Shown in pieces: positions 26,265 through 34,970 of a stretch of 64,000 nucleotides of DNA (position 1 is its first letter; the number at the start of each line of letters is the position of its first letter). The position numbers were made by a program, and so were the translations under genes. The DNA comes from Desulfonema magnum (GTDB lineage: Bacteria > Desulfobacterota > Desulfobacteria > Desulfobacterales > 4be13): assembly GCF_017377395.1 (NCBI RefSeq), contig NZ_CP061800.1, positions 806,001 to 870,000 of the forward strand. Direction: 5' to 3'. The notes beneath the pieces were generated by a model that worked only from the letters and a program-made list of their open reading frames with translations, had not been told where the DNA came from and did no database searches.

Positions 26265-26730
26265 TTAATTGGAAATATTTCTCAGAATAGCGGTCACTTC
26301 GTCGGTTCCGACTTTCCCGTCCGCGTTGGTATCCGCATTAGAACACATAGCACCGACGTCTGTTCCGGTCAGCATCCTTAATATCCGCATAACATCCCGC
26401 ATGTCGGCAAATCCGTCGGTGTCGGTGTCGCCATCAGCACATCCGTCCACAACAAGCTCCGTCACCGATTCCTTGGCAGCATCCCCGGGTTCGTTGGTTG
26501 TGCGGGTGATGTCATTTATGCCGTCGCCATCGGTATCATATGAGACTGTTCCTGTGAGCGGTACGGTCTCCCCTGCGACCGCACCGGATTTCACTCTCAG
26601 GTCAAAAGGAGATTTCCGCATTTTCCCCTGTCCCGATGTCGCCGGTCCATTCGATCTGATTCTGTTCGCTGTTGTACGCAGGCGATGACGCTCTCCCGAT
26701 TGTACGAAACGCCGAGCAGACCGCCAATCC
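26265..26730 (-). pseudogene. Frameshifted 3' fragment of a secreted dockerin-type protein
   Basis: Two minus-strand frames join into one protein. The upstream frame reads ...SSPAYNSEQNQIEWTG-DIGTGENAEISF and ends at TGA; the downstream frame continues DLRVKSGAVAGETV and a calcium-rich dockerin-like tail with DTDGDGIND, DGDTDTDGFADMRDVM and NADTNADGKVGTDEV. The join is a run of four T on the coding strand (26603-26606), where three would keep the frame. The gene also lacks a start and any signal peptide, so it is a remnant; the frameshift itself could be a sequencing error. Confidence 0.65.
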
Positions 26731-26748
26731 CTAATACTGATGCTCAGG

Positions 26749-27144
26749 CTATTCTCTCAGCCAATTTTCCAATCTTAAATTTTCTATATGCTGAAAATGT
26801 TTTGTGTTATCAGTGACGAATATAGCATTGTCCGCCACCGCAATGGCCGCAATCAGCATGTCAGTCTCACCTGAAGGACGGCCTTTTCGCCGGAGAGAAA
26901 GACGTATTCTGCTGTATGAATCCGCACTTGCCTGATTAAAATCAATGATATCAACAAGCTGTGCGAAAGCGTTTAAATTCCGAAGATTTTCCGTACTTCT
27001 GGCTGAAGCCCTCGCTCCGTAAAGCAGTTCACCTAATACAAGCGAACTTATTGCAACATCAGGCAAATGAGATTTCAGTTTTTCAGCAACAGCCTGATTG
27101 CCGTTCAGATAGGCAATGACAATACAGGTATCAAGATGCCGCAT
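26749..27144 (-). CDS. vapC: VapC-type PIN-domain toxin
   Basis: The 131-residue product is a PIN nuclease. The four acidic active-site positions are visible: D near residue 5 (HLDTCIVIAYL), E near 41 (LVLGELLYGA), the D in GETDMLIAAIA near 96 and the D in FVTDNTKHF near 113. Such toxins cleave tRNA or rRNA. ATG 27144 overlaps the end of the antitoxin gene by 14 bases and is preceded by GAGG inside that gene, which indicates translational coupling. Confidence 0.9.
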   Translation of the reverse strand: MRHLDTCIVIAYLNGNQAVAEKLKSHLPDVAISSLVLGELLYGARASARSTENLRNLNAFAQLVDIIDFNQASADSYSRIRLSLRRKGRPSGETDMLIAAIAVADNAIFVTDNTKHFQHIENLRLENWLRE

Positions 27145-27382
27145 CAAAATTCACCTCACGGGGCCTGCTATCACGCCGATGTTGTTCAATTTCCGTAAAA
27201 ATCTCGTTCAGACTGCTATCATCTGCCCATGAGCCGCATAATCTGTCAGCCAGTCTTCGCTTTTCTTCCAAAGACAGGGATTCTGACTGTCGTATATCTA
27301 CGATGACAGGCAGACCCTCAGGCAGATTTATTTCGTGTAATAACTCGATATATCTGCCGCTGATAATGCCTTGTATCTGCAT
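27131..27382 (-). CDS. DUF104/VapB-like antitoxin
   Basis: The 83-residue protein has an N-terminal AbrB-like beta segment (ISGRYIELLHEINLPEGLPVIVDI) typical of DUF104 antitoxins and a helical, charged C-terminus (LCGSWADDSSLNEIFTEIEQHRR) that would wrap its toxin. Its gene precedes and overlaps the PIN toxin gene. The pair is expected to autoregulate by binding its own promoter upstream of 27382. Confidence 0.85.
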   Translation of the reverse strand: MQIQGIISGRYIELLHEINLPEGLPVIVDIRQSESLSLEEKRRLADRLCGSWADDSSLNEIFTEIEQHRRDSRPREVNFDAAS

Positions 27383-27440
27383 TTTTCTTTCCTTTACATT
27401 AATAATGCTGAATAATAATTTTCAATTCTCAATACATTTT

Positions 27441-27506
27441 GAAAAGCCGGGTTTCCCATTTGAAAACATTTTCACAACCGGGGCGGGAAACCCGGTTTTT
27501 TTATGA
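27441..27506. repeat. Hairpin GCCGGGTTTCCC/GGGAAACCCGG with T run
   Basis: The stem pairs 27449-27460 with 27484-27495 and is followed by seven T on the plus strand, so it can act as a terminator in that direction. Its sequence belongs to the AAACCCGG palindrome group but it is much shorter. Confidence 0.6.
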
Positions 27507-27518
27507 ATGTTTATTTGT

Positions 27519-27613
27519 CATAGTGATACCGGCATTGTGCTATGATCAGTTGTCCGTTTTTCACTGTATAAACGAGCCGATGCTCATCATTTATCCGCCT
27601 GCTCCAGAATCCG
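27519..27613 (-). pseudogene. YoeB-type toxin, C-terminal remnant
   Basis: The minus-strand frame reads SGFWSRRINDEHRLVYTV, then KNGQLIIAQCRYHYDK and a stop. This is the conserved C-terminal third of YoeB, including the catalytic-region WSRRI..EHRLVY and the terminal CRYHY. A stop codon (TAA) lies directly before the remaining codons, and no N-terminus or YefM antitoxin is present. It is a 3' relic of a toxin-antitoxin module. Confidence 0.8.
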
Positions 27614-27673
27614 CTTTATTCAAATTTTAACTTCAGCACTGAGGAAAATTTTGCCGAATTGAGAATTGAGGAT

Positions 27674-27759
27674 GTAGGGTGGGTGGAGCGCAGCGGAACC
27701 CACCATATGCTGATATCCGGCTATGCCTGGTGGGTTCCGCTGCGCTCCATCCACCCTAC
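27674..27759. repeat. GTAGGGTGGGTGGAGCGCAG palindrome
   Basis: GTAGGGTGGGTGGAGCGCAG and CTGCGCTCCATCCACCCTAC are inverted around about 45 bases. Variants of this repeat border the metallo-beta-lactamase-fold gene at 50.4 and 51.6 kb. Confidence 0.85.
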
Positions 27760-27815
27760 ATTGCTAATAATTTTTGCCGGACGGAGTTTGCAACCCCGTC
27801 CGAAATATTTTCAGG

Positions 27816-28736
27816 CTAATAACTGACCACCACGGACAAACTTGCCACCTTTCTGGCATATTCGTATAGTTCCATACTGGAATTGTTTTTTGTGTAATCG
27901 AATTCTGCCAGGGCTTCCAGGTTCTCATCAAGTTCACGGGAAAGCGATATGCCCGCGAAATACTGATGATCTTCCCGTTCCGCGTGATAGTTCCTGTTAT
28001 AATATTTTCCAACCAGATCGAGATTTATCTCCGCGGGAAGTTTAAAAGATATCCCCAGCTTTGTCGCAACCTGCTCATAGCATTCATTCATACGGGATGC
28101 TGTGTTGTCCTCATACCCGATTTCCCCGAACAAATATCCTCTGTTATTTGAAAAGCAGTAATAAACATCCAGGGACATATTGTTGGCGTATCCGTCCCTG
28201 GTGTCATCTGAAAGATAATCATTCTGGCGATAGCTGTATGAAAGCCGGGTAAAAATATTTTTACCGACCTTCCACCTTATTTCGGGTTTCAGTTCGTGAC
28301 GCAGCAGATATCCCTCGGAATCCACCATGAAATAGGACGGCACATAGCTGAATGCCAGAGTAAACGGATCCAGATGATATTTTGTGTAAAGTGTGCCAAT
28401 GCTTCCGGTGAGATTATATTCATGCACATCACCATACAGCGTCTGATAATGGCTGTATCCTGCGCCCATCTTAAAGGCTTTTGTGTTAATAAAAGTGTAA
28501 TCACTTGAAAAATATCCCTCAAAAGCAAAGTCCTTTTCATTCTCGGTATCATCCTCATCCAAAAGCGCGCCGTTATTATCATCAAGTCGGACATGGTCGT
28601 CATACTGAAAACCCACTTTCACCTGAAGACTGTAAAGCTTAATTCTGCTGTTTGCTTTGGCTTCTTCCGCATTTGCAGATAAAAACAGTATAAAAACAAA
28701 CAAGACGATTAAAACAAAATTCAATACTCCTTTCAT
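27816..28736 (-). CDS. Outer-membrane beta-barrel protein
   Basis: The 306-residue product has a signal peptide ending in LFLSANA-EEA and then alternating amphipathic strands rich in Tyr, Phe and Asn (YFSSDYTFINTKAFKMGAGY, TRLSYSYRQNDY, YLFGEIGYED). It ends in a strand SLSVVVSY with a C-terminal aromatic residue, the BAM recognition signature. I do not recognise a specific family; the ~14-strand length suggests a small channel or surface protein. It is monocistronic; no obvious terminator follows, and a GTAGGGTGGG palindrome lies downstream. Confidence 0.7.
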   Translation of the reverse strand: MKGVLNFVLIVLFVFILFLSANAEEAKANSRIKLYSLQVKVGFQYDDHVRLDDNNGALLDEDDTENEKDFAFEGYFSSDYTFINTKAFKMGAGYSHYQTLYGDVHEYNLTGSIGTLYTKYHLDPFTLAFSYVPSYFMVDSEGYLLRHELKPEIRWKVGKNIFTRLSYSYRQNDYLSDDTRDGYANNMSLDVYYCFSNNRGYLFGEIGYEDNTASRMNECYEQVATKLGISFKLPAEINLDLVGKYYNRNYHAEREDHQYFAGISLSRELDENLEALAEFDYTKNNSSMELYEYARKVASLSVVVSY

Positions 28737-29169
28737 GGTATGCGTCCTAGCATTAATGATTTATTTGCCATTTCTGAATTTTTGCCAAAATTTAAATTAT
28801 CAGTCATATTGCTTATTCCATGAAGCAGAGCCAGATGTCAATGGGGCGAAAGGAGTATTTTCTGGTAGTAGTTTTCCTTAGTAATTTTAATTATATATAT
28901 TAAAACAGTACCCGAACAAATAAATTCTCAGGGGTGAAACTCGGAAAATCCGAACATATGGAAATCATGTAGGACGATTTTTCAAATTGTCTGAAAAACA
29001 ATTTGAAAAATCGTTTTTCATCTCACTCGATAATCAGTTTTTTGATTTGTTCCGGGCCGATGCCGCGGTTCCGAGACTGTGGATTCCTGCTTTCGCAGGA
29101 ATGACAAAAAAAACTTGATTATCGAGTTTCCGGAACCGTTCAAAAGGTGATCATTCTGATCATGAGCGT
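28737..29169. other. Intergenic region with hairpins
   Basis: A perfect 16-bp stem CGATTTTTCAAATTGT/ACAATTTGAAAAATCG (28975-29013) followed by five T is terminator-like on the plus strand. Downstream, 29025-29127 is a composite palindrome. No gene is visible. Confidence 0.6.
29025..29127. repeat. CTCGATAATCA-armed palindrome around an ATTCCTGC repeat, copy 1
   Basis: The outer arms ACTCGATAATCAGTTTTTTG and AAAACTTGATTATCGAGT enclose the ATTCCTGCTTTCGCAGGAAT hairpin. Copies with the same design are at 44340-44431 and 47285-47433. Confidence 0.8.
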
Positions 29170-29475
29170 TTATTTCGAGATACTAATGAGTTTATTTATG
29201 TCCAGGTCCAGAAGCAGATCGTAAATATCCCCGGAGACATTTTCAATGCGTATCTTTCCTCCGGATGCTGCCAGTATTTTATAAAAAAGGATGAGCTGCC
29301 CAATGGCTGAACTGCCGATGTAAGCAACATCTTTGAAATCCAAAACCAGCTCGCTGAGAGAACCTTGATTCAGCCCGCGAAAGCCTTTGTCGAGAATATC
29401 CGCGCCCTTTTCATCAAGATCGCCGCTGAGGGCAAAGCGGGCACATTCTTTTTCATGAGTAACTTTAAGTTTCAT
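29170..29475 (-). CDS. STAS-domain anti-sigma factor antagonist
   Basis: The 101-residue single-domain protein resembles SpoIIAA/RsbV. The phosphorylatable serine lies in DVAYIGSSAIGQLILFY (about residues 54-57). In partner-switching systems such proteins are phosphorylated by an HATPase kinase and dephosphorylated by a PP2C phosphatase. Both activities occur in the protein encoded directly upstream, 79 bases away on the same strand. Confidence 0.88.
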   Translation of the reverse strand: MKLKVTHEKECARFALSGDLDEKGADILDKGFRGLNQGSLSELVLDFKDVAYIGSSAIGQLILFYKILAASGGKIRIENVSGDIYDLLLDLDINKLISISK

Positions 29476-29554
29476 GTCTTATTATTTCTCCCATATAAAT
29501 CAAAGCAGAGTCAGGCAAAAATCAGAATTTCTCTATTCTCACTTTCATCATTTA

Positions 29555-32017
29555 TCACAGTTTCATCAGGTGTTCTTTTCGCCTGAGATGCACCTTTGCC
29601 ACCGAATCACGATGCTTTCTGAGTGACAGGATCAGATGCCTGCCTCCTTCTTCCCAATGCACTGTGTCCGAGAAACGTCGAATAATATAGAGTCCTCTTC
29701 CGGATGCTTTGGTCAGATTTTCCTCTGATTTCGGATCAGGAAAGCGACTGAAATCAAACCCATCACCTTCATCAATAATTTCAAGGTGAAAATCGTTTCC
29801 ATATCGCCAGCGAACAGTTAAGGATTTTCTGCTGTCCTGCTGATTGCCATGTGTCCACGCATTAATCATGCTTTCTGTGAGTACTGATCGGACCCCCAGT
29901 TCAGAATATACAAAGCCCTGGCGTTTTAACCCATACAGAATTTCTTTATATAACTCATTTATGATTTCGGAAAGCTCATCTGAATCTCCCGGTCTCAGAA
30001 TTCTTTGATTATACGCGTTCCGATTTTCAATCTCAAGACAAAGTATGGTGATATCATCATCAGACGTGTTTTTTGAAAATGGTATGACTTCAACATCACT
30101 CATTTTTGAAACAGCCTTTAAAATACCCCGCATGATATCAGAAACAGACAATGCAAAATCACGGCAGAGCATATCACCGATAAGATATTTCAGTTCTTCA
30201 AATGTTATAAACCGCTTCTTATTTGCCCTGGGCATGTCGGTCAGCCCGTCTGTGTAAAAAATCAGTTTGTCACCCGCCTCAAGCTGACATGATGCTGCTG
30301 AATATGCTGTCCCGGCATTAAGAGGAACAGGTGTATTTCTTCCGGATTTACCACGTTCAGGCAGCCCTTTTATTTCATTTCCCCGGATGAGAAAAAAGCG
30401 CGGGTGTCCGGTTGACAGATACCTCATTTCAAGGGTCTGATGATCAATCTCCGCATTAGCAGAAGTAAAAAAATCTCTTGGCTCAAAAGCATCTGAACGG
30501 CAAATCGCATCATTCAGCCCGGATATGACCGCTTCCAGCGGCATCATTTCATGTTTGCTCAGGATTTCATGATGAATCAGATCGGTAATAATGCTTCTCA
30601 GAACACAGCCGACTTCATGCCCTGACTGATCTTTCAGACTGACCACTGTTTTTTCATGTCTGCCCTGACCCTTGGCGGCGATGTTCCGAACAAAGTAATG
30701 GTCTCCTCCCTCCTTGAAACACGGGACGGAAATGACCTCTGCAAATAATATCAGATCATTTGAAAGGGGGGTATGACGCGGGGGAACACCGTTTGTCATG
30801 TATAGGAGATGTTTTGCCAGATCAATGCTGATCTCCTGTTTTTTCATGAGATTTTTAATATCTGTTATATCTAACAGGCTTTGTACCAGATATTCCCGGT
30901 CTTTCACCTCAGCCTTTGCAACGGATCTCCGGGTATAAACAAGTTCCTTATCCTCTTTTTGCAAAACATATTCATCGCTGAAAGTGCGCTGGGACGGGTT
31001 GGCCTTGAGCCCGTCAGAACACAGATCATAGAAATCACGTCCGATAATATTTTTTTTTGTACGTCCGAGCAACTGAGATGTCCACGGGTTTACGTCAAGA
31101 ATTTTATAGGATTCAGGGTCTATGATCATCACACTTGTCTGAATGGCCGCCATTATTGCTTTTAGATAGGCTTCCTTTTCTCTCAGTGATTCTTCTATTT
31201 CCCGGCGTTTGGTCATATCCGTTGACATGGCCCCTACGCCTGTTATTTGGCCATTTTCGTCAAGTATCGGATATCGGACCGTGAGATAGGTGCGCATAAT
31301 GTCTCCGACCGGAACCTGCTCTTCAAATTCCAACTGTCTGCCGGATTTGATTACCGCCCGGTTCTGCCTGGCCCGGGCAAAGGCCATTGACGGCGGAAAG
31401 ATATCCGCGTCCGTCCGTCCCACAACCTGGCTCGGAGACAGACCAAAGACCTCTGTAAAACGCGGATTGATCAGCTGATATCTTCCTTCCAGATCCTGCT
31501 GAATCGTGATCATCGGGGAATAATTAAGCACGGTCTGAAGCTGGCGGTGAGTGCGGTCTTTCTCCATATATGCTTCTTTCAGAGCCTGCTGATTATTCCA
31601 GTTGATCAGCAGAGACGTCGCGAGCGACAGCAATTCTTCGATTCTGACGCCTCCTGTTCCTTCTTTTTTTATAAAATAGACATCTCTTTTCAGGTTTTTT
31701 ATCAGCTCATCATGCGTAATATCATACCCCGTGAAAATGATGATAAAAACTTCGGGATCAATTGAACGCACAGCCTCGGCCGTTTCAAGCCCGTTCATGG
31801 CAGTCATCCGCATATCCAGAATACAGAGAGGGATTCTCCTGTTGTTCTCAAATTCTGCCCGGAAGAATTCAACAAGGGGTTTGCCGTCTTCAAACATATC
31901 AGTCTCAAAGGAGATACTGTTATCTGACATCTCAGAATGTTCGTGCGGCGCAAAAATTTTTTGCAAAATATGAAGATAAAGCTTGTTATCATCAGCGATC
32001 AGAATCCGCCAGTTCAA
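29555..32017 (-). CDS. Receiver-PAS-PAS-PP2C phosphatase-HATPase switch protein
   Basis: The 820-residue cytoplasmic protein holds, in order: a receiver domain (IADDNKLYLHIL; phosphoacceptor Asp in LCILDMRMTAMNG near residue 68), two PAS domains (about 155-275 and 285-400), a SpoIIE-type PP2C phosphatase (about 420-660, with GGDHY, KDQSGHEVG, FYTDGLTDM and SDDDITIL metal-site segments), and a C-terminal RsbW-like ATPase (about 680-800; ESMINAWTHGNQ, DEGDGFDF, GRGLYIIRRF). The usual GGDxYD is GGDHYF here. It overlaps the chemoreceptor gene by 4 bases and precedes a STAS gene, so it likely converts receptor output into a partner switch. Confidence 0.88.
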   Translation of the reverse strand: MNWRILIADDNKLYLHILQKIFAPHEHSEMSDNSISFETDMFEDGKPLVEFFRAEFENNRRIPLCILDMRMTAMNGLETAEAVRSIDPEVFIIIFTGYDITHDELIKNLKRDVYFIKKEGTGGVRIEELLSLATSLLINWNNQQALKEAYMEKDRTHRQLQTVLNYSPMITIQQDLEGRYQLINPRFTEVFGLSPSQVVGRTDADIFPPSMAFARARQNRAVIKSGRQLEFEEQVPVGDIMRTYLTVRYPILDENGQITGVGAMSTDMTKRREIEESLREKEAYLKAIMAAIQTSVMIIDPESYKILDVNPWTSQLLGRTKKNIIGRDFYDLCSDGLKANPSQRTFSDEYVLQKEDKELVYTRRSVAKAEVKDREYLVQSLLDITDIKNLMKKQEISIDLAKHLLYMTNGVPPRHTPLSNDLILFAEVISVPCFKEGGDHYFVRNIAAKGQGRHEKTVVSLKDQSGHEVGCVLRSIITDLIHHEILSKHEMMPLEAVISGLNDAICRSDAFEPRDFFTSANAEIDHQTLEMRYLSTGHPRFFLIRGNEIKGLPERGKSGRNTPVPLNAGTAYSAASCQLEAGDKLIFYTDGLTDMPRANKKRFITFEELKYLIGDMLCRDFALSVSDIMRGILKAVSKMSDVEVIPFSKNTSDDDITILCLEIENRNAYNQRILRPGDSDELSEIINELYKEILYGLKRQGFVYSELGVRSVLTESMINAWTHGNQQDSRKSLTVRWRYGNDFHLEIIDEGDGFDFSRFPDPKSEENLTKASGRGLYIIRRFSDTVHWEEGGRHLILSLRKHRDSVAKVHLRRKEHLMKL

Positions 32018-33882
32018 TTATCTGCTCCCCCCACCATGGCTGCCAAGGCTTTCACATAATGTTCCAACTGCTCTGCCTGGGCTTTCAGTTCCTGGGAAGC
32101 GCAGGCAAATTCTTCGGCATTGGCGGCATTCTGCCAGATCACTTTCCCCATTTCGGCAACCCCCCTGTTAATCATTTCAATATTCCGAGCCAGCGCTTTG
32201 GTCGCCTCAGTAATCGCGGTGGTTTTATCCCCCATGACTGTCGCAGATTTGACAATGCCTTCAAAATCGCTGTTCATCACCTTTACTGACACTGCGGATT
32301 CAGCTATCCTTTTCAGGGTGGTATCCAACAGGTTCTGGGTGTTTTTTGCAGCGTCCGCCACTTCTGTAGACAAGTTCCTTACTTCATGGGCCACAATGGC
32401 AAATCCGGAGCCGGCGTCACCCGCACGGGCTGCTTCCACGGCAGCGTTCAGCGCCAGCAGATTGGTCTGAAATGCGATTCCGTCAATGACTTTGATAATC
32501 TGTCCGATCTGACCGCTGTCCTTTTCAATCAGGGCGATTTTCTCAGTCAGATCAACAAGAGACATCACGGTTTTGACGGATTTTTTGATGTTGTCGTGCA
32601 TTAACTGTCCGGATCCCCGGGTCAGTTTCGTGGTCTCTTTGCTTGCGCCGGCCATTTCATTCAGAGATACGGAGGTCTCCTGGGATGCTGCTGCCTGCTC
32701 GGATGTTCCCTCTGCCAATTGTTCGCTTGTGGCTGAAATTTGAGCAGACGCGGATGTCAGTTTCAATACAGCATCGGAAAGGCCGCTGATGACGTTCCGG
32801 ATGGGGCGTTCAATTCTTGCGGCAATAAACAGTGTCACTATACCAAAAATAATTAATGATACAATGCCGCATCCGATAATCCACTTTTGCAAAGAATGTT
32901 TTGTGGCAATGCTTCCGGCGAGGATTGTTTTCCGAACCCGAAGCGCTTCCAGAGGAATGCCGACCCATGCAATTCCGATTTTTTCACCGTCAGATGATTT
33001 TATTGCGGAACTGGCGGTGACGTAGCTCTTTCCCGCAATTTCCATAACAGTGTTTATGGTTGGCGATTCGTCTGTCTGATATATCTTTGTCATATAATCC
33101 GCGCTTATCTGAATATCCGGGACATTCACACCTTCCTTGTCATTTTGCTTAAATCCGGCATGGGCAAGGGGAATGGTGTCGAGATAAAAAATGCCCGCAT
33201 TTCCGGTGGCACTATGCAATTGAATGAGCGGCTTGTGGAATCCGTTAAGCAGTTTTCCAGTGACACAGACCCCTAAAGGATCTCCGAAGTCATTCAGGAT
33301 GGTGCCCAGGGAGGCCAGGATAATCCCCCCTTTTCCGGCCATATCCCGTTCACCGAGTCCGAAGGCTCTGAGAAATTCAGCATTATGTCTTGATACGACA
33401 TTCAGTATTTCACTTTCTTCTTTTTTTAAAATTGCCAGAATTTTTTTACCCGGATTCCATGAGTTGAAATGGTTTTCCGCTTGTATCACATCCGGGTCTT
33501 TTGGAAAGGATGCCTGAAATTTTCCTTCAGTGTCATATATCACTGCAAAATCCATACTTGAATTTTCACATGATTGCTGAAGTAATTTTGTCAGGGAGTT
33601 GATCAACTGGCTTTCCAGATTATGAATAACAATGTCGGACTCAGATATATCTTTTGTATGACGACGGACATTTTCCCTGATATCATCTAAAAATGTGAGA
33701 AGTATCCTGTTGTGGCCCTGAAGAACTGACTCTGTTTGGAGAATCAGGTCTTCATTCAGCATCTCTGCCTGGTGAGAAATGCTTTTTTCAAGTTCCCAGG
33801 ATACCAGACCGCCTATCAGCCCCACGATTAAGGTGACTGCCAGAGAAAAACTGATAACTATTTTAGTTTTTATCGTTTTCAT
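32014..33882 (-). CDS. Methyl-accepting chemotaxis protein 1
   Basis: This 622-residue receptor has a first membrane span (IVISFSLAVTLIVGLIGGLVSW), a periplasmic ligand-binding region of about 300 residues, a second span (IIGCGIVSLIIFGIVTLFIAA, about 336-356), and a cytoplasmic helical bundle. The hairpin tip [20 protein letters not shown] is intact, although the usual VADEVRNLA reads VAHEVRNLS. It shares its 3' end with the switch gene (ATGA overlap), which implies coupled translation. A PstS-like binding protein is encoded 255 bases upstream. It is a paralogue of the receptor at 35734-37593. Confidence 0.92.
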   Translation of the reverse strand: MKTIKTKIVISFSLAVTLIVGLIGGLVSWELEKSISHQAEMLNEDLILQTESVLQGHNRILLTFLDDIRENVRRHTKDISESDIVIHNLESQLINSLTKLLQQSCENSSMDFAVIYDTEGKFQASFPKDPDVIQAENHFNSWNPGKKILAILKKEESEILNVVSRHNAEFLRAFGLGERDMAGKGGIILASLGTILNDFGDPLGVCVTGKLLNGFHKPLIQLHSATGNAGIFYLDTIPLAHAGFKQNDKEGVNVPDIQISADYMTKIYQTDESPTINTVMEIAGKSYVTASSAIKSSDGEKIGIAWVGIPLEALRVRKTILAGSIATKHSLQKWIIGCGIVSLIIFGIVTLFIAARIERPIRNVISGLSDAVLKLTSASAQISATSEQLAEGTSEQAAASQETSVSLNEMAGASKETTKLTRGSGQLMHDNIKKSVKTVMSLVDLTEKIALIEKDSGQIGQIIKVIDGIAFQTNLLALNAAVEAARAGDAGSGFAIVAHEVRNLSTEVADAAKNTQNLLDTTLKRIAESAVSVKVMNSDFEGIVKSATVMGDKTTAITEATKALARNIEMINRGVAEMGKVIWQNAANAEEFACASQELKAQAEQLEHYVKALAAMVGGADN

Positions 33883-34137
33883 ATATGAACTGAAATGCTG
33901 AATGTTTTCTCTGTATCCAAATTTCAGATTCTGACGGATGTTGCTGATCCGTCATGTTTTCGAAAGTACAGGGAAGGAGGATAAGAAAAGGAAAATGTGC
34001 CTTCCCTGTGCTTTCCGCGGGACTGTCTGCGGCACGGTCCGCTGTCATCCCTGCCAGTCAGCAAAATTCGTCAGAATCAGCAAAATTTCAGAGTGAATTT
34101 GAAAAGTCATATGGGAACTTTTCCCCCTCTTACGGTC

Positions 34138-34926
34138 CTAAAACGGTGTTCCGCCAGCGTTTCTGATTACATCGTGCGCTGCCTCGGATGTGGCGAATTC
34201 TACAAATTTTTGAATAAACCCGGTTTTATTTTTATCTTTAAATACCAGACCTACCGGATGGGAACAAAGATAATCCGGGTCGGCCGGACTTTTGCCGTCA
34301 ATATTCAAAATCCTGACATCCGCATGTGTGGCAATGCCATAGGTTCCGAAACCGATAGCCCCCTGTTTTTTCTGAACTACGTCAAGTGCGTCTGAGTCAC
34401 TGAATACGGTTTTTGATCTGCTCAGGATATCTATCTCTTCAAATCCCGGAAGACAGTCTTCCAAAGTCTCAGTCGCGCTGTCTTCTTCCTCCCGTGTGAC
34501 AACTCTTAGTTTAAGATTTTTACCACCGAGGTCCTGCCAGTTCCTGATTTTCCCGCTGTAAATATCATTAATCTGCTGAACGGAAAGATTTTTCACTTCC
34601 ACCCCTGTATTCACAAAAAATACAATCTGGACCTTTGCAAAAGGAATATATGTAAGACCATACTTTTTCTCCCGCTCATTGAAATCCCTTGCAACTCTGG
34701 CAATCACTGCCCGGTCCTCTGCCACAGCCCTGATCCCGCCTCCGGAATCAATGCTGTCAGGAATTTTTACAGAAATCTCCGGATGTTGTTTTTCAAAAGC
34801 AATACCGATTGCTTTGAAAATCGGCTCGCCGTTTTCTGTGCCGACAAGATTTATCTCCTCTGCCATAACCGTGTTGGAAAGCAGCAAACACATCATCGTT
34901 GCCGCAATTAAAGAAAAAAGCTTCAT
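34138..34926 (-). CDS. PstS-like periplasmic binding protein 1
   Basis: The 262-residue product has a signal peptide (cleavage near TVMA-EEI) and the fold of phosphate-type binding proteins. INLVGTENGEPIFKAIGIAF at the N-terminus and YSGKIRNWQDLGGKNLKL near residue 125 match PstS-like families (compare the GKITNW box). No Pst permease is nearby. It lies upstream of a chemoreceptor, an arrangement repeated at 37606-38388, so it may present an oxyanion ligand to that receptor (inference). Its overall similarity to the second copy is modest. Confidence 0.8.
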   Translation of the reverse strand: MKLFSLIAATMMCLLLSNTVMAEEINLVGTENGEPIFKAIGIAFEKQHPEISVKIPDSIDSGGGIRAVAEDRAVIARVARDFNEREKKYGLTYIPFAKVQIVFFVNTGVEVKNLSVQQINDIYSGKIRNWQDLGGKNLKLRVVTREEEDSATETLEDCLPGFEEIDILSRSKTVFSDSDALDVVQKKQGAIGFGTYGIATHADVRILNIDGKSPADPDYLCSHPVGLVFKDKNKTGFIQKFVEFATSEAAHDVIRNAGGTPF

Positions 34927-34970
34927 TCTTCATTCCTCCTTTCCTAACATATTATCAATATTAAAAAAAT

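Noticed and set aside
31762..32289. 175-codon plus-strand frame across the switch/chemoreceptor junction
   Set aside because: It is antisense to two well-supported genes and has no homology.
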